Shown here: piece after piece, positions 9,046-18,432 of the stretch
Numbering within the stretch: the first letter of the stretch is position 1
Layout of the letters: each line of letters opens with the position of its first letter
From: an uncultured Deferribacteraceae bacterium
Lineage (GTDB): Bacteria > Chrysiogenota > Deferribacteres > Deferribacterales > Mucispirillaceae
Assembly: GCA_947039395.1 (NCBI GenBank)
Contig: CAMQYS010000016.1
Coordinates: forward strand, 1-44,414
DNA length: 44,414 nt
Direction of reading: 5' to 3'
Translations under genes and position numbers: made by a program
Notes under the pieces: generated by a model
The model's database searches: none
Told to the model about the DNA's origin: nothing
What the model saw: only the letters and a program-made list of their open reading frames with translations

Positions 9046-10188
9046 ATTGTATTAATGGTATTCGTGGTTATTACGGTTATAGGGTGTAAGAAGAAAAATT
9101 CAGCTGATAAAGTAGTGGTTGATAATACAAGTATCACGGTTGACAATATCACAACAGAAGATATTGCAACAGATAATATTACAGTTGATAATATCACAAC
9201 AAAAGATATAGACGATGATATTTTACCAGTGAGTAATTTTATTAAAGAGTCGGAAGATATGAATAAGGCTCTTTTAAGATATTCGTTTGATAACAATACA
9301 GAGGCTGTGAAATCGCTTATAAAAGCTGGTGCAGATATTAACGCTAAAGATAATAGAGAGAGAACAGCGATATCAAACGCTGCATTTAGAGGTAATTTTG
9401 AACTGGTTAAATATTTAGTAGATAAGGGTGCTGATGTAGCAGAGTCAGTTGATGGCGCTATTAATAACGGACATTTAGATATTGTAAAATATTTAGTTTC
9501 AAAAGGAGCAGCTATAAATTCATACGATGAGTATGGCTCAACATTATCAAAAGCAATAGATAATAATCAGCTTGAAGCTGTTAAGTATTTAATAGAAAAT
9601 GGAGCAGAGCTTGACGATGCTAATATTGACGGCACGACACCATTAATGACTGCATCAGGTAAAGGCAATTTAGAAATTGTAAAAATGTTGGTTAATAAAG
9701 GTGCAGAGATAACTGCTGGGGTTTTATATGATGCATCAACGGGGGGATATATAGATATAGTACGTTTTATAGTAGAGAGTGGAGTTGATTTAGATGTTAA
9801 ACATAATGGTAGCACGTCGCTTATATCTGCTTCTAGTTATGGACATTTAGATATTGTTAAGTATCTAGTTGATAACGGTGCTAATGTTAATCCTGAGACG
9901 AATGGGGGCGACACAGCTGTACTTTTAGCATCATATTTTGGACATTTAGATATTGTTAAGTACCTAATTGGAAAAGGTGCAGATATAAATTATCAAAACA
10001 AAGATGGTAAATCAGCGTTGATTTATGCTTCATGGAGTGGACATTTAGATATCGTTAAGTACCTAGCTGAACATGGTGCAGATATTCGTATAAAAGAGAA
10101 GAGTGGTGAAACAGCTACTCAGATTGCAAAGGATCGAGGATATATTAAGATTGTTGAATATTTGAATAGTAAGCAGAAAGCAGAGTAA
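9028..10188 (+). CDS. ANK7: ankyrin-repeat lipoprotein
   Basis: The chosen start is ATG 9028, because GGAGAG at 9018-9023 sits correctly for it; an upstream in-frame GTG at 9016 overlaps that site. The 386-residue product has leader MRVLKIIVLMVFV, lipobox VIGC (Cys20) and three Lys. A Thr/Asn/Asp linker with four N-X-S/T sequons follows, then about nine ankyrin repeats. The region 9697-9920 is about 90% identical to 11437-11660 in ANK9. The leader is shared with ANK8 and, in looser form, ANK10. It was probably produced by tandem duplication with ANK8. Confidence 0.93.
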   Translation: MRVLKIIVLMVFVVITVIGCKKKNSADKVVVDNTSITVDNITTEDIATDNITVDNITTKDIDDDILPVSNFIKESEDMNKALLRYSFDNNTEAVKSLIKAGADINAKDNRERTAISNAAFRGNFELVKYLVDKGADVAESVDGAINNGHLDIVKYLVSKGAAINSYDEYGSTLSKAIDNNQLEAVKYLIENGAELDDANIDGTTPLMTASGKGNLEIVKMLVNKGAEITAGVLYDASTGGYIDIVRFIVESGVDLDVKHNGSTSLISASSYGHLDIVKYLVDNGANVNPETNGGDTAVLLASYFGHLDIVKYLIGKGADINYQNKDGKSALIYASWSGHLDIVKYLAEHGADIRIKEKSGETATQIAKDRGYIKIVEYLNSKQKAE

Positions 10189-10248
10189 TATTTTTACAAT
10201 AAAATTTATTATAATTATGTGGAGAGTGTGATGAGAGTTTTAAAGATT
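10104..10248 (+). repeat. 145-bp direct repeat, copy 2
   Basis: This is identical to 8901-9045. It holds the end of ANK7, the gap with its ribosome site, and the first six codons of ANK8. Just beyond it the two copies diverge within the signal peptide. Confidence 0.93.
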
Positions 10249-11217
10249 GTTTTATTAATGGCGTTGGTGGTTATTACGGTTATAGGGTGTAAGAGAAAGA
10301 ATTCAGCTGATAAAGTAGTGGTTGATAATACGAGTATAGATAATACAAGTATCACAGTTGACAATATCACAGTTGATAATATCACAACAGAAGATATTAC
10401 AACGGATAACAGCACAACAGAAGATATTACAACGGATAACAGCACAACAGATAATATCACAACAGATAATATTACAACTAATATAGACGATGATATTTTA
10501 CCAGTGAGTAATTTTATTAATAAGTCTGATGATATGAATTATGCTCTTCTAACATATTCGTTTCATAACAATACAGAGGCTGTGAAATCGCTTATAAAAG
10601 CTGGTGCAGATATTAATTATTATACATTTGACACAGGTACAGCGATATCAAACGCTGCATTGAGAGGTAATTTTGAACTGGTTAAATATTTGTTAGATAA
10701 AGGTGCTGATATTAATTTAGAATCAGAATATGGAGGCAGTCCAACAGATAGTGCTGCGATTAACGGACATTTAGAGATCTTGAAATATCTAGTATCAAAA
10801 GGAGCGGTTCTGCATTCATACGATGAGTTTGGTTCAACATTATCAGGTACGATAGACAATGGACATATAGATGTTATTAAATATCTAGTAGAGAATGGAG
10901 CAAATCTTGAAGCATCTAATATTGAAGGTACAACTCCATTAATGAAAGCATCGGGTAAAGGCAATTTAGAAGTTGTCAAGATATTAGTTGAAAAAGGTGC
11001 TGATATTAATAAAGTAGATAGCAGTAACTACACGGCGTTAATGTGGGCAACAAGTGGTGGATCGTATGGTGCTGGACATTTAGATATAGTTAAATATTTG
11101 AGTGAACAAGGTGCAGATTTAGATGTTAGAAACGAGGATAATCGTACAGCGTATGATCAAGCAAGTGGCGATGAGAGTGAAGAGATTCAAGAGTATTTAA
11201 CGAGTGTAAAAAAATAG
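10231..11217 (+). CDS. ANK8: ankyrin-repeat lipoprotein with the longest sequon-rich linker
   Basis: It starts at ATG 10231 by the same GGAGAG logic as ANK7. The 328-residue product has leader MRVLKIVLLMALVV, lipobox VIGC (Cys20) and KRK. Its linker of about 60 residues is built of Asp-Asn-(Ile/Ser)-Thr-Thr and Glu-Asp-Ile-Thr-Thr units, with eight N-X-S/T sequons. About seven ankyrin repeats follow. A 30-base unit in the linker is exactly duplicated at 10384-10443, so the linker is a coding minisatellite. The mature start NSADKVVVDNTS matches ANK7. The C-terminus (EIQEYLTSVKK) differs from ANK7. Confidence 0.93.
   Translation: MRVLKIVLLMALVVITVIGCKRKNSADKVVVDNTSIDNTSITVDNITVDNITTEDITTDNSTTEDITTDNSTTDNITTDNITTNIDDDILPVSNFINKSDDMNYALLTYSFHNNTEAVKSLIKAGADINYYTFDTGTAISNAALRGNFELVKYLLDKGADINLESEYGGSPTDSAAINGHLEILKYLVSKGAVLHSYDEFGSTLSGTIDNGHIDVIKYLVENGANLEASNIEGTTPLMKASGKGNLEVVKILVEKGADINKVDSSNYTALMWATSGGSYGAGHLDIVKYLSEQGADLDVRNEDNRTAYDQASGDESEEIQEYLTSVKK
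10384..10443 (+). repeat. Exact 30-bp tandem repeat inside the ANK8 linker
   Basis: There are two identical 30-base copies, 10384-10413 and 10414-10443, each encoding ten residues of the Thr/Asp/Asn linker. The unit preserves the reading frame, so gain or loss changes stalk length and sequon number without disrupting the protein. Confidence 0.93.
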
Positions 11218-11238
11218 ATAATAGGTAGACGATATTTA

Positions 11239-11781
11239 ATGAGATTTATAAAAGCGATAATGTTTATTATATTATTTTTTGTATTATTAGTGTTAGCGAT
11301 ACCACTTATTATATTGGTAGTATATAAAGTTAAAAGCAAAGTAAAAAATAAAAGAAAAAATATTAAAATGTTAAACGATTTACTTATTGATTATACTTGG
11401 GACGGCGATCTTGATGGTATTCAGGAAACTATATTAAAAGGTGCAGAGATAACTGCTGAAGTTTTATATGTTGCATCAACTAGGGGATATATAGATATAG
11501 TACGTTTTATAGTAGAGAGTGGAGTTGATTTAGATGCTAAACATAATGGTAGCACGTCGCTTATATCTGCTTCATACACGGGACATTTCATTGTTGTTAA
11601 GTATCTAGTTGATAACGGTGCTAATGTCAATATTGAGACGAACGATGGCGACACAGCTATACTCTCAGCAACAAGGGAAGGAAATTTAGATATTGTAGAT
11701 TATTTGATTAAGAACGGTGCATATATTAATGATAACGATAAAAAAATGATACTTAATGACAACGAAACTAGTTGTAAATAA
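11239..11781 (+). CDS. ANK9: short membrane-anchored ankyrin protein, chimeric
   Basis: The 180-residue product has one long hydrophobic segment at about residues 5-29 with no lipobox and no cleavage motif. Eight Lys/Arg in the next 16 residues suggest an uncleaved anchor with the ankyrin part on the cytoplasmic side, unlike the rest of the family. About four repeats follow, and the tail NDNDKKMILNDNETSCK lacks a normal C-terminal cap. Residues around IDYTWDGDLDGIQ match ANK10, while 11437-11660 is about 90% identical to ANK7. It is a mosaic and possibly truncated. It sits 21 bases after ANK8. Confidence 0.85.
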   Translation: MRFIKAIMFIILFFVLLVLAIPLIILVVYKVKSKVKNKRKNIKMLNDLLIDYTWDGDLDGIQETILKGAEITAEVLYVASTRGYIDIVRFIVESGVDLDAKHNGSTSLISASYTGHFIVVKYLVDNGANVNIETNDGDTAILSATREGNLDIVDYLIKNGAYINDNDKKMILNDNETSCK

Positions 11782-11807
11782 TAGTGTTAAACAAGGTTAG
11801 ATATTTA

Positions 11808-13655
11808 ATGAGAGTTTTCGTATTAATGATATTAACGATATTGTTAAGCATAACGATAGTTGGATGTAAACCAAAAACTCAAGAAGAGTTGGATGAATTA
11901 CTAGTTGATTACACTTGGGACGGCAATCTTGCAGGTGTACAGAAAACTATATCAAAGGGTGCAGATGTAACTGCTGGAGTATTGATAGTTGCAGCTACAA
12001 GGGGATATCTTGATATCACACGTTTTCTAATAGAGAACGGTGTAGATGTTAATAGTAAAGAGGGTTATAACACAGCACTTCTTGAGGCATCATATAGTGG
12101 ACATTTAGATATCGTTAAATATCTAGTTGTAAACGGTGCAGATGTTAATGTTCAAAAAGAAGATGGACAAACTCCATTACATAGTACTACATATCGTGGA
12201 CATTTAGATATTGCTAAATATTTAGTAGAGCATGGAGCAGATATTAATATAAAAGATAATTATGGAGATACAGCATTTGTATATGCGCAGAAAGATAAAC
12301 ATGTTGATATAGTAAAATATTTTTTAGAGTATAACTTATTGAATTCATCGCTTATCCAATATGCTAAAGATGGTAATTTAGAGGCAGTTAAATCATTTCA
12401 TGAAGCAGGAGCTATTATTAATTTTATAGATAGAGAAGGCAACACTCCGTTACTAGTTGCTATAAATAACGGTCATTTAGATGTTGTAAAGTATCTAATT
12501 GATAAAGGTGCAGATATAAATTATAGCGACGCATCTACTTTTAAAACACCTATAATGAATGCTTCATATTATGGACAGTTAGAGATTTTGAAATATTTAG
12601 TATCAAAGGATTTGAATCCTCATTATAAGAGTGTGTATGGCTCTAATTTATTATTCGCAGCACGAGAGGGACATGTTGAAGTTGTTAAATATCTAATAGA
12701 AAATGGTGCAGATATTAATGGAGTTGATGCTGAAGAGAATACGATATTGATGCTTCTATCAAGTGCGGGCAATTTAGAAATGGTAAAAGTATTTGTTGAT
12801 GCTGGAGCAGATATTAATATGGATAGCGTTTATATAGATGATAGTTTAAACACACAGTTTTTAGATGCAGCAAAAACTGGTAAATTAGCAGATGTTGAAA
12901 CCTTTATTAAGCAAGGTATAGATATTAATGTTGTGGATACAAGTAGAGGGTTTACAGCTTTAATGTACGCAGCCGATAACAGCCATATTGATATAGTAAA
13001 ACATCTTATCAAACAGGGTGCAGATATTGAAATCACATCATTATCTGGTACAGCTTTACATTTAGCATCATACAATGGCAATATTGATATCGTGCGTTTG
13101 CTTCTTGAGAACGGTGCAGATATTAATAGTAAAAGTGAGTATGTAGGATTTACATCATTAATGAGAGCATCATCTAATAATCATCTTGAAGTTGTGTGTT
13201 TTTTAATAGATAAAGGAGCAGATCTTGAGGCTATTACAGATGAGCGTGGGGATGTAAAAAGTTACGATAGAGGCTACACAGCGTTAATATTTACAGCAGA
13301 GATGGGACATGAAAACATTATCCGTTTACTGGTTGATAGTGGTGCAAATATCAATGCTAAGGATAACGATTCTTACGGTTACACAGCGTTAATTAATGCA
13401 TCACACACAGATGGCAATTACGATATGGTTCAACTGTTATTACAGTTAGGAGCTGATGTAAATAGTGTTGATAATTTTGGACGGACAGCATTAATGATGG
13501 CATCAAGTGTCGGCAAATATATGATTGTAAAATTATTAGTTGATAATAAAGCTGATGTTAATATTAAAAGTATTGATGATGTAACAGCGCTTAGTTTTGC
13601 AGAGGAAAATAAACAAACAAAGATAGTTGAATATCTGAAAAGCATTAAGAAATAG
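11808..13655 (+). CDS. ANK10: ankyrin-repeat lipoprotein
   Basis: The start is placed at ATG 11808 rather than an in-frame GTG at 11784, because AAGG at 11793-11796 lies upstream and the MRVFVLMILTILL leader then matches ANK7 and ANK8. The 615-residue product has lipobox IVGC (Cys20), then almost directly the opening repeat (VDYTWDGNLAGVQ), and about 17 ankyrin repeats. One repeat is enlarged by about ten residues (ITDERGDVKSYDRGY). There is no Thr/Asn linker. The N-terminal repeat is closely related to that of ANK9. Confidence 0.93.
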   Translation: MRVFVLMILTILLSITIVGCKPKTQEELDELLVDYTWDGNLAGVQKTISKGADVTAGVLIVAATRGYLDITRFLIENGVDVNSKEGYNTALLEASYSGHLDIVKYLVVNGADVNVQKEDGQTPLHSTTYRGHLDIAKYLVEHGADINIKDNYGDTAFVYAQKDKHVDIVKYFLEYNLLNSSLIQYAKDGNLEAVKSFHEAGAIINFIDREGNTPLLVAINNGHLDVVKYLIDKGADINYSDASTFKTPIMNASYYGQLEILKYLVSKDLNPHYKSVYGSNLLFAAREGHVEVVKYLIENGADINGVDAEENTILMLLSSAGNLEMVKVFVDAGADINMDSVYIDDSLNTQFLDAAKTGKLADVETFIKQGIDINVVDTSRGFTALMYAADNSHIDIVKHLIKQGADIEITSLSGTALHLASYNGNIDIVRLLLENGADINSKSEYVGFTSLMRASSNNHLEVVCFLIDKGADLEAITDERGDVKSYDRGYTALIFTAEMGHENIIRLLVDSGANINAKDNDSYGYTALINASHTDGNYDMVQLLLQLGADVNSVDNFGRTALMMASSVGKYMIVKLLVDNKADVNIKSIDDVTALSFAEENKQTKIVEYLKSIKK

Positions 13656-13679
13656 AATAATATAAGTTAGGTGTATAAG

Positions 13680-14957
13680 ATGAAATTTTCTAAATTATTA
13701 ATATCAATCATAATTATATTACTGTTTACAGTAACGATTATTTACGCTCAAACTGTTCCAAGTACAGATAATAATAGTGATAAAAACATTAGTGAGTTAG
13801 ATCATAAACTTTTATATTATGTTGAAAGGGGTAATCTTGATGGCGTAAAGAAGTGTATTAAAGATGGAGCGAATATTAATCTTATGGGTGGATATTTAAT
13901 GGGGCAACATTTTGAAGCACCGTTGACATTTGTTGCCTTTAATAACGGTTCAATAGAGATATTAAAATATTTAATAGATATGGATATTAACCTTGAGCTT
14001 ACAGATGAGAATAACGATGAAACAATTCTACAGATAACCTCAAGTCGTGGCAATTTAGAGGTTGTTAAATATTTGATTGATGCTGGTGCTAAGACAGACC
14101 GTATGACAATTATTGATTGGGCGAGTGCAGGTTATTTATCTAAAGTTAAGGATAGTGTTAAGTCGGGTGCAGATATTAATATTGATAACGGGTATGGTAC
14201 AGCACTTATGCGTGCATCACACAACGGACATTTAAAGGTAGTTAAATATTTATTAGATCAAGGTGCAGATACAAAATATATGACACTTCTAAATTGGTCA
14301 AGTGCAGGCGATTTAGATAAAGTTAAGAAGAGTATTAAATCAAGTGCAGATATTAATCAAGAGGATCAGTATAGGCGAATCCCTTTAACGGTAGCATCAA
14401 CCAATGGACATTTAGAAGTGGTTAAATATTTGATTAAGAATGGTACAGATTTAACTCTTAAAAATGGACAAGCAAATAGATCTTTAAACAATGCAATAAT
14501 AAATAATCATATAGATGTTGTAAAGTATTTAATAAGTAAAGATATTGATATTAATGCAGAAGTTTTGAGTGAGCGAGCGTTAAATATTGCATCATGGAAA
14601 GGACATCTAAATATTGTACGTTTGCTTCTAAAATCAGGTGCAGATATTAACGCTAAAGATGGTTATAATTCCACTGCACTTATGTCAGCCTCAATAAGTG
14701 GGCTTAATCAGAATATTGATATTATACGTTTATTAGTTGATCAAGGTGCAGATATTAATATAAAAAATAGTAGTGGTAAAACAGCTTTATGGCACGCAGT
14801 TATGGAAGATCATCAAGAGATAGTATCTATACTAATTGAGCTAGGAGCTGATATTGATATTAAGGATAATGAAGGTGTAACTATGATAGATACAGCGAAA
14901 CGATATGGATTATCAGATATGGTAGAGTTATTAAATAAGAGTTTAAAAAGTAAATAG
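13680..14957 (+). CDS. ANK11: secreted ankyrin-repeat protein
   Basis: ATG 13680 is preferred over an in-frame GTG at 13671, which overlaps the AGGTG ribosome site. The 425-residue product has a signal peptide with clear cleavage site IIYA|Q, so it is periplasmic or released rather than lipidated. A short Asn/Asp/Ser linker and about 11 repeats follow. Two are Trp-type (IIDWASAGYLSKV and LLNWSSAGDLDKV), spaced two repeats apart, which suggests duplication of a two-repeat block. Confidence 0.93.
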   Translation: MKFSKLLISIIIILLFTVTIIYAQTVPSTDNNSDKNISELDHKLLYYVERGNLDGVKKCIKDGANINLMGGYLMGQHFEAPLTFVAFNNGSIEILKYLIDMDINLELTDENNDETILQITSSRGNLEVVKYLIDAGAKTDRMTIIDWASAGYLSKVKDSVKSGADINIDNGYGTALMRASHNGHLKVVKYLLDQGADTKYMTLLNWSSAGDLDKVKKSIKSSADINQEDQYRRIPLTVASTNGHLEVVKYLIKNGTDLTLKNGQANRSLNNAIINNHIDVVKYLISKDIDINAEVLSERALNIASWKGHLNIVRLLLKSGADINAKDGYNSTALMSASISGLNQNIDIIRLLVDQGADINIKNSSGKTALWHAVMEDHQEIVSILIELGADIDIKDNEGVTMIDTAKRYGLSDMVELLNKSLKSK

Positions 14958-14991
14958 AGTTATAAATAAATTATATATGTGGGGAATGGTA

Positions 14992-16575
14992 ATGTTGATT
15001 TGCAATCGTTTAAAGGTATTAACAGTTTTAGTTTTTTGTATGGTTTTATTTTTATTTATATCAGTTGATGGATTAGAGGCAAATGAGCAAGTATCAACAG
15101 ATTTTAAAGTAGTAAAAACAGATAATTTAACTGCACAGTTATTTGAAGCGTCAAGTGATGGTAAGCTTTCAAAAGTTAATTCACTTATCAAAGAAGGTAT
15201 TGATGTTAACAGTCAAGATAACAGATATAAATATATTAGTGGTAGAACAGCGTTGATGGTTGCCTCAAGTGCAGGATATTTAGAGATTGTGAGATCATTA
15301 GTAAATGCAGGTGCAGATGTAAATGCTCAGGATATTGAAGGTAGAACAGCGTTGATGGTTGCATCTATTAACGGACGACTAGAGGTTGTACGATTTTTAG
15401 TTAAATCAAATGCAGATTTAAATGCTCAGGATATTGAAGGTTCAACAGCGTTAATGTTAGCATTAAATTTAGGGCATTTAGATATTGTTCGCTACCTTAC
15501 AACATTGAGTAAAGATATCCAGTTTGATGGAGTAAGACTGTTGATCTCTGCATCAAGTGCAGGGCATTTAGATATCGTTCGCTACCTTGCAACATTGAGT
15601 AAAGATATTAAGGTTGATGGAGCAAAACCGTTGATCTCTGCATCGTACGGTGGCAACTTAGATATTGTTAAATATTTTATTAGTAAAGGGGTAGATGTTA
15701 ATAGTAAGGATCGTGATAATAAAACTGGATTATACTGGGCATCTGTAATGGGTAATTTAGATGTTATACGATTTTTAGTTAAATCAGGTGCAGATGTAAA
15801 CATAAAAGATAAAGATGACTGGACGCCTTTAATGTGGGCATCAAATAAAAATCATTTAGATATCGTTAGGTTTTTAGTTAAGTTAGGATCAGATGTTAAT
15901 GTTAAGAATAATTACGGTACGACGGCGTTAATGTTATCATCACAGATGGGTAATTTAGATATAGTCCGTTTTTTAGTTAAATCAGATGCAGATATAAATA
16001 TACGATCAGATGATGGTGGTACAGCTATAATGTTAGCATCAGGTGGCGGACATCTTGAAATTGTAGAGTTCTTATTAAAATCAGGTGCAGATATAAAAAC
16101 AGATGGTGGCAAGTCATTAATATTTGCATCAAATTACGGACATATTGATATTGTTGAGTTGTTTATTAAGAAAGATGTAGATCTGAAAATTTACGGTGGT
16201 ACAGCGTTGATGTTATCATCAAGAGATGGACATTTAGAGGTTGTAAAATATCTAATAGAGAACGGTGCAAATGTTAATTCTAAACATATAGATAGTGGAG
16301 CAACAGCGTTGATGTTAGCCTCAAGAGATGGACATTTAAATATTGTAGCACTACTAATAGATAAAGGATCAGATGTAAATGCTCAGGATATTGAAGGTTC
16401 AACAGCGTTAATGAAAGCATCAAGTTCAGGACGTTTAGATATAGTAAGTTTTTTAGTTCTAAAAGGAGCTGATGTAAATATCAAGGATAGTAAAGGCAGA
16501 ACAGCTCTTGATATTATATCAGAAAAAGGGGATAAAAAAGTTATTGAATATCTAGAGAAACATGGTTCAAAGTAA
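14992..16575 (+). CDS. ANK12: secreted ankyrin-repeat protein with near-identical repeats
   Basis: The start is at the third in-frame ATG (14992), because GGGGA at 14981-14985 lies six bases upstream and the leader then aligns with ANK14, 15, 18 and 19 (ML..N.LKV). Two upstream in-frame ATGs are at 14977 and 14986. The 527-residue product has a signal peptide with likely cleavage after LEA. About 14 repeats follow, several nearly identical. The phrase NAQDIEG occurs three times, and a 90-base unit at 15472 is tandemly doubled. That unit lacks the usual beta-hairpin residues, giving 30-residue repeats. Confidence 0.92.
   Translation: MLICNRLKVLTVLVFCMVLFLFISVDGLEANEQVSTDFKVVKTDNLTAQLFEASSDGKLSKVNSLIKEGIDVNSQDNRYKYISGRTALMVASSAGYLEIVRSLVNAGADVNAQDIEGRTALMVASINGRLEVVRFLVKSNADLNAQDIEGSTALMLALNLGHLDIVRYLTTLSKDIQFDGVRLLISASSAGHLDIVRYLATLSKDIKVDGAKPLISASYGGNLDIVKYFISKGVDVNSKDRDNKTGLYWASVMGNLDVIRFLVKSGADVNIKDKDDWTPLMWASNKNHLDIVRFLVKLGSDVNVKNNYGTTALMLSSQMGNLDIVRFLVKSDADINIRSDDGGTAIMLASGGGHLEIVEFLLKSGADIKTDGGKSLIFASNYGHIDIVELFIKKDVDLKIYGGTALMLSSRDGHLEVVKYLIENGANVNSKHIDSGATALMLASRDGHLNIVALLIDKGSDVNAQDIEGSTALMKASSSGRLDIVSFLVLKGADVNIKDSKGRTALDIISEKGDKKVIEYLEKHGSK
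15472..15651 (+). repeat. Tandem 90-bp unit inside ANK12
   Basis: Two copies (15472-15561 and 15562-15651) each encode a 30-residue repeat starting GHLDIVRYL and containing TLSKDI and LISAS. They differ at only a few positions, so the duplication is recent. The unit is three residues shorter than a standard 33-residue ankyrin repeat. Confidence 0.85.
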
Positions 16576-16651
16576 TCTATCTAAGTTATTGAGTGGTAAT
16601 TGTTTTTACTGGTAGTATTGATGTTGTAAAAGGTGTAAATGAGGGGATATT

Positions 16652-18382
16652 ATGATTAGTTTGTATCATCTAAGAGTATTTATAATAGGGGTGTTTTATA
16701 TGTTTTTCTTACTATCGACGAATATGAGTGAAGCGAGTGATGATATAAATAAACAGCTTTTAGAAGCATCAGCTATGACAGAAGTTGAGAAAGTTCGTTC
16801 ACTTATCAAACAAGGAGCAGATGTAAATACTCGTGATGAGTATAACTCTACTCCGTTATTACTATCATTATTAGGTGGTAATTACTCTGTGAGTATGGAA
16901 GATGAGTGGGTAGAGTATCTTGATATGTCAGAGGGAGAAAGAAGCCTTATAGCGAAACTTTTAATAGAGCATGGAGCAGAAATTAATGTTAAAAATGATC
17001 ACAATAATACGCCTATAATGAACGCATCAAACAGTGAATATTTTGATATAGTAAAGTATTTAATTGAGCATGGAGCAGATATAAACAGTCGTGATATGAA
17101 TAATAGCACAGTTCTTGAAATGCCAACAATTAGAGATAATCTGGATATGGTAAAATATTTAATTGATAAAGGAGCAGATATAAATGCTATCGGACGTGAT
17201 AATAATACTGCTTTAATCTCATCATCACTTGAACGCAGTATAAATGTTTTAAAATATTTAGTAGATAAAGGTGCTAAACTTAACATTCAAAATGAGTACG
17301 GCGACACTGCACTTATGTATGCGTCAGCTACTAAAAATATAGAGATGATAGATTACTTAATCGCAAACGGTGCAGATTTAGATATTAGAGATAATGAAGG
17401 CAAAACTGCATTAATAAAAATGGTAGGTGGTTGGAAGGGAGATATCGGTAGATATTTAATTGAAAAAGGTGCAAACATTCATCTAAAGGATAATAGAAAC
17501 TGGAACGCATTAATGTATTCAGCTATCCATGGAGATCTTGAAACTTCAAAACTTTTAATATCTGAAGGTATAAATATAGAAGAGAAAGAGGATAACCAAT
17601 ATACAGCATTAATATGGGCTGTAAGGGGTGGACATTTAGCAGTTGTAAAACTTTTAATATCAGAGAAAGCAGATATCGAGGTTAAAGACCAATATGGTTT
17701 AACGCCGTTTATATATTCAGCAGGTGAAAACAGATTAGATATATTAAAGTATCTGCAAGATAAAGGAGCAGATATTAATGTTTTATCAAATCAAGGTTCA
17801 AACGCTTTAGTATATGCTTCTATGCGTGGACATTTAGAAATTATAGATTACCTGTTAGATCAGGGGCTTGATATAGATTTAATGCAAGGCCAGTATAAAA
17901 CATCAGCTATAATGTATGCTATCAGTAACGGTGGTAATGAGAGCCTTGCAACTGTGAAACATTTATTAGGTAAAGGAGCTGATATAAATCTAAAAGATAA
18001 TAGTGGTAACACATCATTAATGTTAGCCTCACAGAAAGGTAATATTGATACAGTTCGTTTAATATTTGATTTAGGTGTAGATATTAATGTTAGAGGAAAT
18101 TATGGAGAGTCAGCATTGATGTTGGCATCAAACACTAAACATTACGATGTTATCAAGTTTCTAGTTGATAATGGAGCTGATGTTAATATTGTAAGCAAGT
18201 TTGGATATTCGCCACTTATGTTTATGGTTGGTATGGGTAGTTTAGAGTATATTAAGCTTTTTGTAGAGAACGGAGCAGATATAAATATTATAGATGAGAA
18301 AGGTAATACAGCATTAAAGATAGCAGAAAGAAATGAGTATACAGATATAGTAGAGTATTTAAAAAAGAAGGGTGCAAAGTAA
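16652..18382 (+). CDS. ANK13: secreted ankyrin-repeat protein
   Basis: The 576-residue product has GAGGGG at 16641-16646 before the ATG. The signal peptide has likely cleavage after SEA, and its SEAS end resembles the SEV.A ends of ANK15, 18 and 19. About 16 ankyrin repeats reach the end (LKKKGAK). An insertion of about 20 residues with acidic character (SMEDEWVEYLDMSEGERS) interrupts the second repeat and is the main departure from a regular solenoid. The mature protein begins almost directly with the first helix (NKQLLEAS). Confidence 0.93.
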   Translation: MISLYHLRVFIIGVFYMFFLLSTNMSEASDDINKQLLEASAMTEVEKVRSLIKQGADVNTRDEYNSTPLLLSLLGGNYSVSMEDEWVEYLDMSEGERSLIAKLLIEHGAEINVKNDHNNTPIMNASNSEYFDIVKYLIEHGADINSRDMNNSTVLEMPTIRDNLDMVKYLIDKGADINAIGRDNNTALISSSLERSINVLKYLVDKGAKLNIQNEYGDTALMYASATKNIEMIDYLIANGADLDIRDNEGKTALIKMVGGWKGDIGRYLIEKGANIHLKDNRNWNALMYSAIHGDLETSKLLISEGINIEEKEDNQYTALIWAVRGGHLAVVKLLISEKADIEVKDQYGLTPFIYSAGENRLDILKYLQDKGADINVLSNQGSNALVYASMRGHLEIIDYLLDQGLDIDLMQGQYKTSAIMYAISNGGNESLATVKHLLGKGADINLKDNSGNTSLMLASQKGNIDTVRLIFDLGVDINVRGNYGESALMLASNTKHYDVIKFLVDNGADVNIVSKFGYSPLMFMVGMGSLEYIKLFVENGADINIIDEKGNTALKIAERNEYTDIVEYLKKKGAK

Positions 18383-18432
18383 GATATCAAAGTTTTAGAT
18401 AGATAGCATAGTTATAATTAGTGGGGTTTAAT

